Of a stretch of 6,677 nt of DNA, positions 1 through 6,590 are shown in pieces; the stretch's first letter is position 1, and every line of letters starts with the position of its first letter. Both the position numbers and the translations under genes were made by a program. Source of the stretch: an uncultured beta proteobacterium (GTDB taxonomy: Bacteria; Pseudomonadota; Gammaproteobacteria; Burkholderiales; Burkholderiaceae_C); NCBI GenBank assembly GCA_903920405.1, contig CAIXMC010000303.1, positions 1-6,677 of the forward strand. Direction: 5' to 3'. The notes under the pieces are model-generated. The model ran no database searches. It had not been told where the DNA came from and saw only the letters and a list, made by a program, of their open reading frames with translations.

Positions 1-18
1 AAACTCTTTTTTAGAATT

Positions 19-47
19 TTGAATAGGCAAAAAAGTGTTGAAATAAA
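19..47 (+). promoter_or_regulatory. weak candidate sigma70-type promoter upstream of the hsd remnant
   Basis: TTGAAT at 19-24 and AATAAA at 42-47 are 17 bases apart. They match the -35 and -10 consensus at about five and four of six positions. This is the best-placed promoter-like pair before the gene cluster, and no other convincing promoter was seen ahead of any gene. The surrounding 77 bases are strongly AT-rich, where such matches arise easily by chance, so the call is tentative. Transcription could equally enter from outside the window. Confidence 0.2.
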
Positions 48-77
48 GAACAATGTAATGGGAATATCGGGTAAAGG

Positions 78-1238
78 TTGTTTTCTTGTAAATCAGGTGG
101 CGGGTTTTTTAAAAAACCGAGGGTTTTCGGTCAGACACTAGATATAAAAGAATTCGATCTGGAAAAATCCTGGTGGGGTGGGCTTACACGCAATGGCCGC
201 AAGACTACCGAAAACGCTTGGAAGATTTCCGCTGCTGACATCGCCGCGCGCAACTACAACCTGGACTGCAAGAACCCGCACGAATTTCTATTCACTCACA
301 GCACGCCAGCAACACTGATGGACGATTTCAATGGAATATCTAAGAATTATTCCGTCGCACTGAATGCTATCAGGGGTGAACTCTTGCCGGCACTTAGTGG
401 GGAAATGCGGCAATTGCTTGACCTGACTTTTAACACCGCCTTTACTGCACCTGGTGGATTCAAGAGACTACGAGAACTGATTCGGACACTAGCCTTACAA
501 GGGAAGCTGGTTGCGCAAGATCCAGCAGACGTGCCGGCAATCCAACTACTGAAAAATATTCAGACAGAAAAGAGAAGGCACGTAGAAGAAGGACGAATTA
601 AGTCACCAAAGCCTACTTCAAAAATAAATCTGGACGAAGCACCCTATCTCTTACCCAATGGATGGCATTGGGTAAGGTTAATCGAGGTTGGGACATGGGG
701 TATTGGTTCTGGGTTGCCTCACAGCATTCAAGGGGATCAGACCCAAGATATCTTCTTGTGCAAAGTAAGTGACATGAATTTGCCGGGAAATGAAAGGTAT
801 ATAACATCTGTCAACAACACTATTTCAAATGAGTTGGCGAGGGAGCACAGATTAAATATTCTAGAAGAAGGAACGATAATTTTTCCAAAGATTGGAGGAG
901 CGATTGCAACAAACAAAAGGCGAATTCTGACAAAGCGCACAGTGATCGATAACAACTGTTTGGGCATAAAACCATCAAGCGAAGTTAATTTCGAGTGGGC
1001 TTATCAGCTTCTACTTTCGTTCGACTTTTCTAAGTATCAAGCCGGAACCTCGGTTCCTGCAATTAGCCAAGGAACCATCGGAGAGATCATCGTCGGGTTA
1101 CCGCCTGTCTTAGAACAAAATCGTATCGTTACGAAAATTGAGCAGATCCTGAATTTGTGTGATGTTCTTGAGGCTCAGTTTAACTGCGGCATTGAAAAAC
1201 AAAGCGAACTGCTAAATTCCGTAATGGCGCAAATGTGA
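78..1238 (+). CDS. hsdS: half-length type I restriction specificity subunit HsdS, fused to an HsdM C-terminal tail
   Basis: HsdS supplies target-sequence recognition for type I restriction-modification complexes. The HsdS part runs from about residue 110 to 386. A helical start (FKRLRELIRTLALQGKLVAQD, 128-148) is followed by EKRRHVEEGRIK (164-175) and LPNGWHWVRL (192-201), which opens the target-recognition domain. The domain ends at AGTSVPAISQGTIGEIIVGLPPV (322-344), and then comes the spacer helix EQNRIVTKIEQILNLCDVLEAQ (346-367). Full HsdS proteins repeat this plan with two recognition domains in roughly 400-600 residues, whereas here there is one. Residues 21-109 are the HsdM tail. The frame opens with TTG at 78, which has no well-placed ribosome site. 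ATG at 405 (residue 110) matches the usual HsdS start, so a separate 277-residue HsdS from 405 to 1238 is the more natural product. Known truncated HsdS proteins can dimerise to rebuild a symmetric recognition unit, but no intact HsdM or HsdR is visible here. The stop is 10 bases before the ATPase gene. Confidence 0.85.
   Translation: MFSCKSGGGFFKKPRVFGQTLDIKEFDLEKSWWGGLTRNGRKTTENAWKISAADIAARNYNLDCKNPHEFLFTHSTPATLMDDFNGISKNYSVALNAIRGELLPALSGEMRQLLDLTFNTAFTAPGGFKRLRELIRTLALQGKLVAQDPADVPAIQLLKNIQTEKRRHVEEGRIKSPKPTSKINLDEAPYLLPNGWHWVRLIEVGTWGIGSGLPHSIQGDQTQDIFLCKVSDMNLPGNERYITSVNNTISNELAREHRLNILEEGTIIFPKIGGAIATNKRRILTKRTVIDNNCLGIKPSSEVNFEWAYQLLLSFDFSKYQAGTSVPAISQGTIGEIIVGLPPVLEQNRIVTKIEQILNLCDVLEAQFNCGIEKQSELLNSVMAQM
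103..118. repeat. 16-bp perfect palindrome (T-tract/A-tract) at the hsdM truncation boundary
   Basis: GGTTTTTT followed directly by AAAAAACC forms a perfect 16-base palindrome with no spacer. It lies inside the start of the open frame, just before HsdM-like coding begins (about 138). It is not a normal intrinsic terminator, because there is no loop and no T-run after a GC-rich stem. It may be a protein-binding site, a remnant of a mobile-element edge, or a chance product of the AT-rich junction. Confidence 0.6.
117..125 (+). repeat. left copy of a 9-base direct repeat near both window ends
   Basis: CCGAGGGTT at 117-125 recurs at 6619-6627. The bases that follow (TTCGG here, CTTGCGG there) also agree apart from two single-base gaps. 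It lies at the hsdM truncation boundary. The match is short, so a chance origin is possible. Confidence 0.35.
138..404 (+). pseudogene. hsdM: C-terminal remnant of type I restriction methyltransferase subunit HsdM
   Basis: Residues 21 to about 109 of the open frame starting at 78 read like the extreme C-terminus of HsdM. The markers are a DIKEFDLEKSWWGG segment (residues 22-35), AWKISAADIAARNYNLDCKNPH (47-68, with the family's AWKVS...RNYNLDxKNPH pattern), and then a leucine-rich helix typical of the HsdM tail that contacts HsdS. The SAM-binding and NPPF catalytic motifs, which would lie hundreds of residues upstream, are absent. The frame meets TAA at 72-74 and the bases before it are AT-rich and unlike hsdM. 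The fragment therefore cannot methylate DNA. It runs in frame into hsdS without a stop. The left breakpoint is approximate. Confidence 0.75.
650..676 (+). repeat. 11-bp perfect inverted repeat (hairpin) inside hsdS
   Basis: CTTACCCAATG at 650-660 and its exact complement CATTGGGTAAG at 666-676 flank a five-base loop (GATGG). A G-U pair could extend the RNA stem by one. The repeat falls on the codons for the conserved LPNGWHWV block that begins the target-recognition domain. It may affect mRNA structure or be a by-product of coding the N-G-W-H-W block. No partner copy was noticed elsewhere in the window, so an invertible specificity switch is not supported here. Confidence 0.75.
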
Positions 1239-1248
1239 GTGGATTGCC

Positions 1249-2943
1249 ATGCGCCTGAAATCAGTTTTTATAAGCCAGTACAAAAACCTCAAAAACTTCA
1301 CGCTCAGTTTCGATGGCGGAAGCTTCATTGATGTTTTCGTCGGCAAAAATGGTAGCGGGAAATCGAATCTGTTTGATGCCATGATCGAGATATTTCGCCA
1401 CCTCTATGAATTCGACAACAAGGGGGAAATCGGCTTCGAGTACACCGTGAAGTATGAAATCAGAGGAACGGAAACGGAGATCGCCTGGAAAGTTGGCAAG
1501 CTCAGTGTCAATGGCAAAGCGCGCAAGACCATCGGCGATACATCGCTTCCCGACAATGTCCTGATCTATTACTCCGGCCACAACGACACCGTATCCGGCT
1601 TGGTGCAACGATACGAGGTGGATTTCAGCAAGCGCATCAAAGGCGCCAACGCTAACGAAAGTCGTCGCTTTATTGGTATCGGGCCGGAATACAAGCAACT
1701 GCTGCTGGCGGTTTTACTAATACAGCCAGACGATAACAAGGCACGGCAATTCGTTTGCCAGAAGCTCGGCATCCAAGCGGTCGGTTCGGATGTGCGGTTG
1801 GTGCTTAAACGCCCAGCTTTTGCGGCAGGGGCTCTGAAGGCACTGGACGTGGAAGGCATCGAGAATTTCGATCAGCATACCCATTACTGGGGTGCCGACG
1901 GCATAACACGAGATTTCTTGAACAAACTCGTCACTTGCGTCAAGGGCGAATTCAATCATGGCAACGTTTATAGCGCTGAAAGCGATCAGTACAACATCCC
2001 AATAAATATTGAGCTGCTTCAGCAGAAATTTTCTAACGAAACCGTCTCGGATATTTTCCGCCAGTTCGACAACCTGAAAACGCTGGGCATGCTCGCCGAC
2101 ATCGCTGTCCCTCTCACCTTGGCCGGCGGTTTTGATGCCAGCATCGCCCATTTCAGCGATGGCCAGTTTCAGTCGGTTTACATCTACTCCATCGTCGAAC
2201 TGTTCAAAGACCGAAATTGCCTCATCCTGCTAGATGAACCGGATGCCTTTCTCCACCCGGAATGGCAGTTTAATTTCCTGCGGCAAGTATTCGACATCAC
2301 AGATGCAGCAGCCAAGACCCATGTTTTGATGAGCAGTCACAGCGCAGCCACCTTGTGCCCCCTCGAAGCGCAAAAAATCAGCTTATTCAAGATAGAAAAT
2401 TCGACAGTTTCATGCTTCAAACGATCGAAGAAGGACGTGATACACGAACTTTCAGATAGTTTTATTCAGTACTCGGAGGATGAAAGTAAGCTGCAAATCG
2501 ATAATGTAATTCGCTCATCATTAAGGCCGATTTTGTTCGTCGAAGGCCCTTCTGACGTCAGCATTCTAAATTCGGCTTATAAAAAACTTTACCCGGATGA
2601 AGATATTTCAATACTCATTCAAGACGCGTTTGATAGGGGCTTTATAAGAACCTTACTTGCTCGAAACGAGGTATTCGCAACTTATCCAAATAAGCAATTC
2701 TTTGCGCTCTTTGATTTTGATGATGCTTATGATGATTGGCGAAATTTGGGTGGCACCCACGTAGTAACTGATATAGCCCTTGGATTGTGCAGAAAGATTG
2801 ATGGGAAAAATGCGCACACTTTTCTTTTGCAAGTACCAGACAACGCGTTAATCGTTCCCAGCCTCGACTCGGCTTGCTTTGAAGTTTTTCGCCCGATGTT
2901 TAATTTCATCAAGGCGAAATGCGCAGTAGGAGTTACGCCATGA
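1249..2943 (+). CDS. OLD-like AAA/ABC-type ATPase with C-terminal TOPRIM nuclease domain
   Basis: This 564-residue soluble protein probably binds DNA ends or unusual DNA and cleaves nucleic acid. The N-terminus has the SMC/RecF-like pattern ISQYKNLKN and Walker A GKNGSGKS (32-39). An ABC signature-like FSDGQ lies at 302-306. Walker B LILLDE (325-330) is followed by D-loop-like PDAFLHPEW, and H-loop His364 sits in MSSHS. A TOPRIM domain follows: VEGPSD (431-436, catalytic Glu432) and LFDFDD (487-492, acidic Asp489 and Asp491). ATPase plus TOPRIM is the plan of OLD-family nucleases such as Gabija GajA. Overall similarity to any named system cannot be judged by eye, so no symbol is given. ATG at 1249 is chosen because the family-like MRLKSVFISQYKN starts there, 10 bases after hsdS. 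Only about 73 residues follow the DxD motif, which is short, so internal loss or a short variant is possible. The 3' part, from about 2370, is visibly more AT-rich than the ATPase half. The TGA overlaps the next ATG. Confidence 0.85.
   Translation: MRLKSVFISQYKNLKNFTLSFDGGSFIDVFVGKNGSGKSNLFDAMIEIFRHLYEFDNKGEIGFEYTVKYEIRGTETEIAWKVGKLSVNGKARKTIGDTSLPDNVLIYYSGHNDTVSGLVQRYEVDFSKRIKGANANESRRFIGIGPEYKQLLLAVLLIQPDDNKARQFVCQKLGIQAVGSDVRLVLKRPAFAAGALKALDVEGIENFDQHTHYWGADGITRDFLNKLVTCVKGEFNHGNVYSAESDQYNIPINIELLQQKFSNETVSDIFRQFDNLKTLGMLADIAVPLTLAGGFDASIAHFSDGQFQSVYIYSIVELFKDRNCLILLDEPDAFLHPEWQFNFLRQVFDITDAAAKTHVLMSSHSAATLCPLEAQKISLFKIENSTVSCFKRSKKDVIHELSDSFIQYSEDESKLQIDNVIRSSLRPILFVEGPSDVSILNSAYKKLYPDEDISILIQDAFDRGFIRTLLARNEVFATYPNKQFFALFDFDDAYDDWRNLGGTHVVTDIALGLCRKIDGKNAHTFLLQVPDNALIVPSLDSACFEVFRPMFNFIKAKCAVGVTP
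2927..2932 (+). promoter_or_regulatory. ribosome binding site deciding the rhuM start at 2940
   Basis: TAGGAG ends seven bases before ATG 2940, an ideal Shine-Dalgarno spacing. The frame is also open from an ATG at 2919, but that codon has no comparable site and lies inside the ATPase gene. The start at 2940 shares bases with the ATPase stop (ATGA), so translation is probably coupled. Confidence 0.7.
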
Positions 2944-3365
2944 ACGACGGTAAAAAGTCAGTCCGTACACGAGAAAAAGATGACTGCTTGAGTAAACAGT
3001 CGAATACTTCTAAGAAAAATGAAGTCTCCATCGTCCGCTCGTCGGCGGCCGAATACCTGACCTTTGTGGCCGCAACTGGCAACGCGCAAAGCAGCGTGGA
3101 AATGCGCTACGAAGATGAAAACCTCTGGCTCACGCAGAAGATGATGGCCACGCTCTACGATGTGTCGGTGCCAGCCATCAGCCAGCATTTGAAGCGCATC
3201 TATGCCGACAACGAGTTGGAGCGCGAGGCAACTGTTAAGCAGTACTTAATGGTTCAAACCGAGGGCGACCGGGAGATTCAGCACAAGGTCGAACACTACA
3301 ACCTGCAAGCCATCATCGCCGTTGGCTTCAAAATCGAAAATGAACGTGCAGTGCAATTCCGCAAG

Positions 3366-3368
3366 TGA
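3366..3368 (+). other. premature in-frame TGA in rhuM at a probable conserved Trp codon
   Basis: The codon series is TTC CGC AAG TGA GCC AAC CAG ATC. Protein-like, family-like sequence continues on both sides in one frame. A single G-to-A change from TGG explains it. TGA ends both upstream genes normally, so a changed genetic code is unlikely. Low-level tryptophan read-through of UGA or a base-call error remains possible. Confidence 0.8.
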
Positions 3369-4007
3369 GCCAACCAGATCGTCAAGGATTACACGATTCA
3401 GGGCTGGGCCATGGATGTGGACCGGCTGAAACACGGCGGCAGCATCTTGGGCGTTGATTTTTTCGAGCGCCAACTGGAAAAGGTCAGGGAGATCCGGCTT
3501 TCCGAGCGGAGGTTTTATCAGAAGATCACCGACATCTACTCCACCTCACTGGACTATGACCCAACGGCCACGGCGACCAAGCGATTTTTTGCGGCGGTTC
3601 AAAACAAACTGCACTACGCGGTCCACGGCCAGACAGCGGCGGAAGCCATTGTGGATCGTGCGGATCACAAAAAGGAAAACATGGGCCTGACCAGTTGGGA
3701 TGGCGCACCCCACGGGAAAATCCACAAATACGATGTCTCCATCGCCAAGAATTACCTATCGGAGTTCGAATTGGCACAGATGCAGCGGATAGTCTCCGCC
3801 TACCTCGACATGGCAGAGCTTCAAGCCATGCGCCGCATCCCCATGACCATGCAAGATTGGGAGGTACGCCTGGGCGGTTTCTTGAGACTCTGGGACCGCG
3901 AAGTGCTACAGGACGCAGGCAAGGTCACCGCAGAAATCGCCAAGGCGCATGCTGAGAGCGAGTTCGAGAAATACCGCATCGTTCAGGATCGGCTGTTTCA
4001 GAGTGAT

Positions 4008-4029
4008 TTTGACCGATTGATCGGTCAAA
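4008..4029 (+). repeat. inverted repeat at the 3' end of rhuM, ahead of the primase-helicase gene
   Basis: TTTGACCGAT (4008-4017) and ATCGGTCAAA (4020-4029) are exact complements separated by two bases. As RNA this is a nine-pair stem with a UUGA loop. It ends 47 bases before the ATG at 4077. There is no T-run after it, so it is not an intrinsic terminator. A role in mRNA processing or in modulating expression of the last gene is conceivable but unproven. Confidence 0.6.
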
Positions 4030-4076
4030 CCGAATCGGCGCGTAAACCAACTTCTGGCGACAACGGAATGTAGCCA

Positions 4077-6458
4077 ATGGATGTCTTGCCCACTACAGCG
4101 CCAACGGTTGATGCCAGTCTGCTGACCGCAGCACTGGCTGAAAATGCGCGCCTGATCGCGATGTTGGAAGCGCATGGCATTGACTGGCGATTGCCGCCGG
4201 AACCCATTCCCGTCAAGGCCACTCCGGTGGAATCGTCCCTATCGAAGCCTCAGAAGGTTGCGTTGTTTCGTGGTCTCTTCAGCGGTCGAACCGATGTTTT
4301 TCCGGAGCGGTGGGAAAACAAATCCAAAGGCAAATCGGGCTACTCACCAACGTGCGCCAACCTTTGGGTTGCTGGACTATGCAACAAGATGAACATCAAG
4401 TGTTCTGATTGCTGTAACCGAAAGCTTGTCCCTTTGTCGGATTCGATCCTGTACGAGCATTTGATTGGCAAGCGCACCATTGGCGTTTATCCACTGCTGA
4501 CCGACGACACCTGCAATTTTCTGGCTGTCGATTTCGACGAAGCTGACTGGAAGTCGGATGCACTGGCTTTTCGCCAGTCATGCGTTGAGCTGGGCGTGCC
4601 CGCTGCTCTGGAGATTTCAAGGTCTGGTAACGGAGCGCATATCTGGATATTTTTCTCTTGCTCCGTTCCGGCGCGTGATGCACGCGCACTGGGCACGGCC
4701 ATCATCAGCCACACTTGTGCCCGTACCCGGCAATTGAAACTCACATCGTACGACCGTCTTTTCCCCAACCAAGACACCATGCCAAAGGGCGGCTTCGGAA
4801 ACCTCATTGCTTTGCCGTTGCAGAAACACCCTCGGGAAAATGGGTTTAGCGTCTTTGTTGACGGTGAGTTGTGCCCGTATCCAGACCAGTGGGCATTTTT
4901 GACCAGCATCGTGCCCATGGCCGCGCACGATATTCATCCGACCATTCTGCGTGCAACCGGTGGTGTGCATCCATTGGATGTCACCTTCATAGATGACGAA
5001 GACCTAAAGGAGCCTTGGAAGCGTCCGGTTGCCATCAGTAAAAAACTCGTTGGGCCAATGCCTGAGGCGTTGAACGTCACGCTGGCCAATCTGATCTATT
5101 TCGAGAAAGAAAAGCTACCGACATCATTGGCTAACCGACTGATTCGCCTTGCTGCATTTCAAAATCCTGCGTTTTATGCGGCACAGGCCATGCGTCTGTC
5201 GACGTGGAAAATCCCTCGTGTCATTGGCTGCGCACAGAATTACCCTGACCATATCGCCCTGCCACGGGGCTGCTTGGAGGCTGCTCAGGAATTGCTCAAA
5301 GATAACGGTATCCGATGTGACCTGATTGACGAACGGTTTGCCGGTGACATGATTGATGTGGCATTTGCTGGCAATTTGCGATCTGATCAGGAATCGGCGG
5401 TGACCGCCATGCTAATGTTTGACGCAGGCGTGTTTTGCGCGCCGACTGCCTTTGGCAAGACCGTAACTGCTGCGGCCATGATTGCCCGTCGAGGTGTCAA
5501 CACCCTGGTGCTGGTACATCGAACTGATCTGCTCAAGCAATGGCAGGAACGTTTGCAAGCGTTTCTTGGGCGGGGCAAAGGTGTGGTCGGTACCATCAGC
5601 GGTGGCAAATGCAAGCCCACTGGCAAGATTGATATTGCCGTGATGCAGTCTTTGTCGAAGCAGGGTGAGGTTAATGCCCTGGTTGAAAACTACGGTCACG
5701 TCATCATCGACGAGTGCCATCATATTGGTGCGACTTCGTTTGACGCGATTTTGAAAGCTACCAAGGCAAAATTTGTATTGGGCTTGACGGCAACACCCAT
5801 CCGGCGCGACGGACATCAACCCATCATCTTTATGCAATGTGGGCCGATCCGGCACAAGGCGACCAGTGCCGAGTCAGCCCCGCACGATCTGGAAGTAATC
5901 CCGCATTCCATCTTCAAGAAAATTGAAGTTTCCAGTGATGCTGGCATTCAGGATGTGTTTCGCCACCTTGTCACCGATCAAGATCGCACTACGGCCATTT
6001 GCCACGAGATCAAGGTGGCGTTCGATCAAGGTCGCAAAGTGCTGGTGTTGACCGAGCGCACTGAGCATCTGGATGCCATTTTGGCTGGGTTGACAGACAA
6101 GGTTCCAGCACCCTTCGTGCTGCATGGACGGGTGTCAAAAAAGCTGCGTGCCACGGTCATCTCGGAAATGGAGTCGCTACCACCCGATGCGCCACGCATT
6201 TTGTTGGCTACCGGAAAACTGGTCGGTGAAGGCTTTGACCATCCACCACTCGATACCCTGGTGCTTGCCATGCCGGTGTCATGGAGGGGCACGCTGCAAC
6301 AGTACGCTGGCCGACTGCACCGTGAGCACGCCACCAAGACCGATGTACGCATTGTTGATTTCGTGGATGCCGGTCACCCGGCGCTGCTGAAAATGTGGGA
6401 TAAACGGCAGCGGGGCTACCGGGCGATGGGGTACCGAATTGCATCTTCGATCACGTAG
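4077..6458 (+). CDS. TOTE conflict-system primase (AEP) fused to superfamily 2 helicase
   Basis: This 793-residue cytoplasmic protein pairs a primase-polymerase domain with an ATP-driven DNA translocase. A short helix (LTAALAENARLIAMLEAHGI, 16-35) leads in. The primase region has a cysteine cluster (Cys93, Cys102, Cys109, Cys112, a likely zinc site), the metal-binding pair in AVDFDEAD (Asp152, Asp154) and SGNGAHIWIFF (183-193, His188). GFGNLIALPLQ (239-249) is a further family block. The helicase half shows Q-motif-like LRSDQESA (434-441), Walker A PTAFGKT (456-462), DECH box (545-548), TAT motif III (571-573), GEGFD (717-721) and motif VI QQYAGRLHRE (741-750). All core catalytic residues appear present, so it looks intact. 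TOTE-type AEP proteins are predicted from comparative genomics to act in conflict with invading DNA, and the exact reaction is not established. No separate nuclease domain is evident, although such proteins often travel with one. ATG 4077 lies 3 bases after the rhuM stop, with only a weak GGAA-like ribosome site, suggesting coupling. Confidence 0.9.
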   Translation: MDVLPTTAPTVDASLLTAALAENARLIAMLEAHGIDWRLPPEPIPVKATPVESSLSKPQKVALFRGLFSGRTDVFPERWENKSKGKSGYSPTCANLWVAGLCNKMNIKCSDCCNRKLVPLSDSILYEHLIGKRTIGVYPLLTDDTCNFLAVDFDEADWKSDALAFRQSCVELGVPAALEISRSGNGAHIWIFFSCSVPARDARALGTAIISHTCARTRQLKLTSYDRLFPNQDTMPKGGFGNLIALPLQKHPRENGFSVFVDGELCPYPDQWAFLTSIVPMAAHDIHPTILRATGGVHPLDVTFIDDEDLKEPWKRPVAISKKLVGPMPEALNVTLANLIYFEKEKLPTSLANRLIRLAAFQNPAFYAAQAMRLSTWKIPRVIGCAQNYPDHIALPRGCLEAAQELLKDNGIRCDLIDERFAGDMIDVAFAGNLRSDQESAVTAMLMFDAGVFCAPTAFGKTVTAAAMIARRGVNTLVLVHRTDLLKQWQERLQAFLGRGKGVVGTISGGKCKPTGKIDIAVMQSLSKQGEVNALVENYGHVIIDECHHIGATSFDAILKATKAKFVLGLTATPIRRDGHQPIIFMQCGPIRHKATSAESAPHDLEVIPHSIFKKIEVSSDAGIQDVFRHLVTDQDRTTAICHEIKVAFDQGRKVLVLTERTEHLDAILAGLTDKVPAPFVLHGRVSKKLRATVISEMESLPPDAPRILLATGKLVGEGFDHPPLDTLVLAMPVSWRGTLQQYAGRLHREHATKTDVRIVDFVDAGHPALLKMWDKRQRGYRAMGYRIASSIT

Positions 6459-6465
6459 ATTTGAT

Positions 6466-6510
6466 CCAAACACGCAATGGCCCGCAGCGTTACTCTCCAT
6501 TGCTATTTGG
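6466..6510 (+). repeat. imperfect long inverted repeat after the primase-helicase stop
   Basis: CCAAA (6466-6470) pairs with TTTGG (6506-6510), and GCAATGG (6474-6480) pairs with CCATTGC (6497-6503). A small internal bulge and a 16-base loop separate them, giving 12 pairs in total. It begins 7 bases after the stop at 6456-6458. No T-run follows. It may stabilise the 3' end of the message or be an old terminator or binding site. Confidence 0.55.
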
Positions 6511-6555
6511 CTCAGAAATTTGCGGCTGAGACAGTCAACCGTCCGCCACCAGATT

Positions 6556-6590
6556 AAAAATCCAACCGGGTCTCCGGTTGGATTTTTTTT
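6556..6590 (+). terminator. strong intrinsic (Rho-independent) terminator
   Basis: AAAAATCCAACCGG (6556-6569) and CCGGTTGGATTTTT (6574-6587) form a perfect 14-pair stem with a GTCT loop. The downstream run reaches eight T residues (6583-6590). An A-run on the left arm means it could also stop transcription from the opposite direction. It is the only clear terminator in the window and marks the end of the four-gene unit. Confidence 0.95.

Larger units (their letters stand above)
2940..4073 (+). pseudogene. rhuM: RhuM-family virulence protein gene, interrupted by one in-frame TGA
   Basis: RhuM is a widespread protein first noted in a Salmonella pathogenicity island. Its biochemical role is unknown, and it is often encoded within type I restriction loci. 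The 5' segment (2940-3365) gives 142 residues: a charged lead of about 30, then SSAAEYLTFVAATGN (34-48) and a helix-turn-helix-like NLWLTQKMMATLYDVSVPAI (61-80). It breaks at QFRK followed by TGA (3366-3368). The same frame continues at once with ANQIVKDYTIQGW, then RFFAAVQNKLHYAVHGQTAAE (215-235), MGLTSW (248-253), DVSIAKNYLSEFEL (265-278) and a long C-terminal helix, ending at TAG 4071-4073. The two parts join without a frameshift into 377 codons, close to a full-length family member. I recall the family reading FRKWANQIV here, so TGA replaces TGG. A restart at ATG 3411, seven bases after AGGG (3400-3403), could make the 220-residue C-terminal part separately. The gene is TGA-overlapped by the ATPase upstream and sits 3 bases from the primase-helicase. 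Confidence 0.85.

Noticed and set aside
103..118. T-tract/A-tract palindrome considered as an intrinsic terminator of an upstream gene.
   Set aside because: There is no loop and no GC-rich stem followed by a T-run, and it lies inside an open frame.
1261..1698. Open frame on the - strand opposite the ATPase N-terminus.
   Set aside because: It is a mirror of the coding constraints of the ATPase gene and shows no family motif of its own.
2919..2939. Earlier ATG at 2919 as the rhuM start.
   Set aside because: The added residues are unlike the family and lack a ribosome site. TAGGAG is ideally spaced for the ATG at 2940.
3366..3368. TGA decoded as tryptophan through an alternative genetic code.
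   Set aside because: TGA terminates hsdS and the ATPase gene at positions that fit operon packing, and nothing else suggests a TGA-reassigned lineage.
4487..4918. Long open frame on the - strand opposite the primase domain.
   Set aside because: It lies wholly antisense to a well-supported gene, has no recognisable domain and no credible ribosome site.
6541..6551. GTCCGCCACCA just before the terminator resembles a tRNA 3' end, which would suggest a tRNA attachment site.
   Set aside because: No T-arm (GTTCRA-type) sequence or matching acceptor 5' strand lies upstream, so it is not supported as a tRNA fragment.
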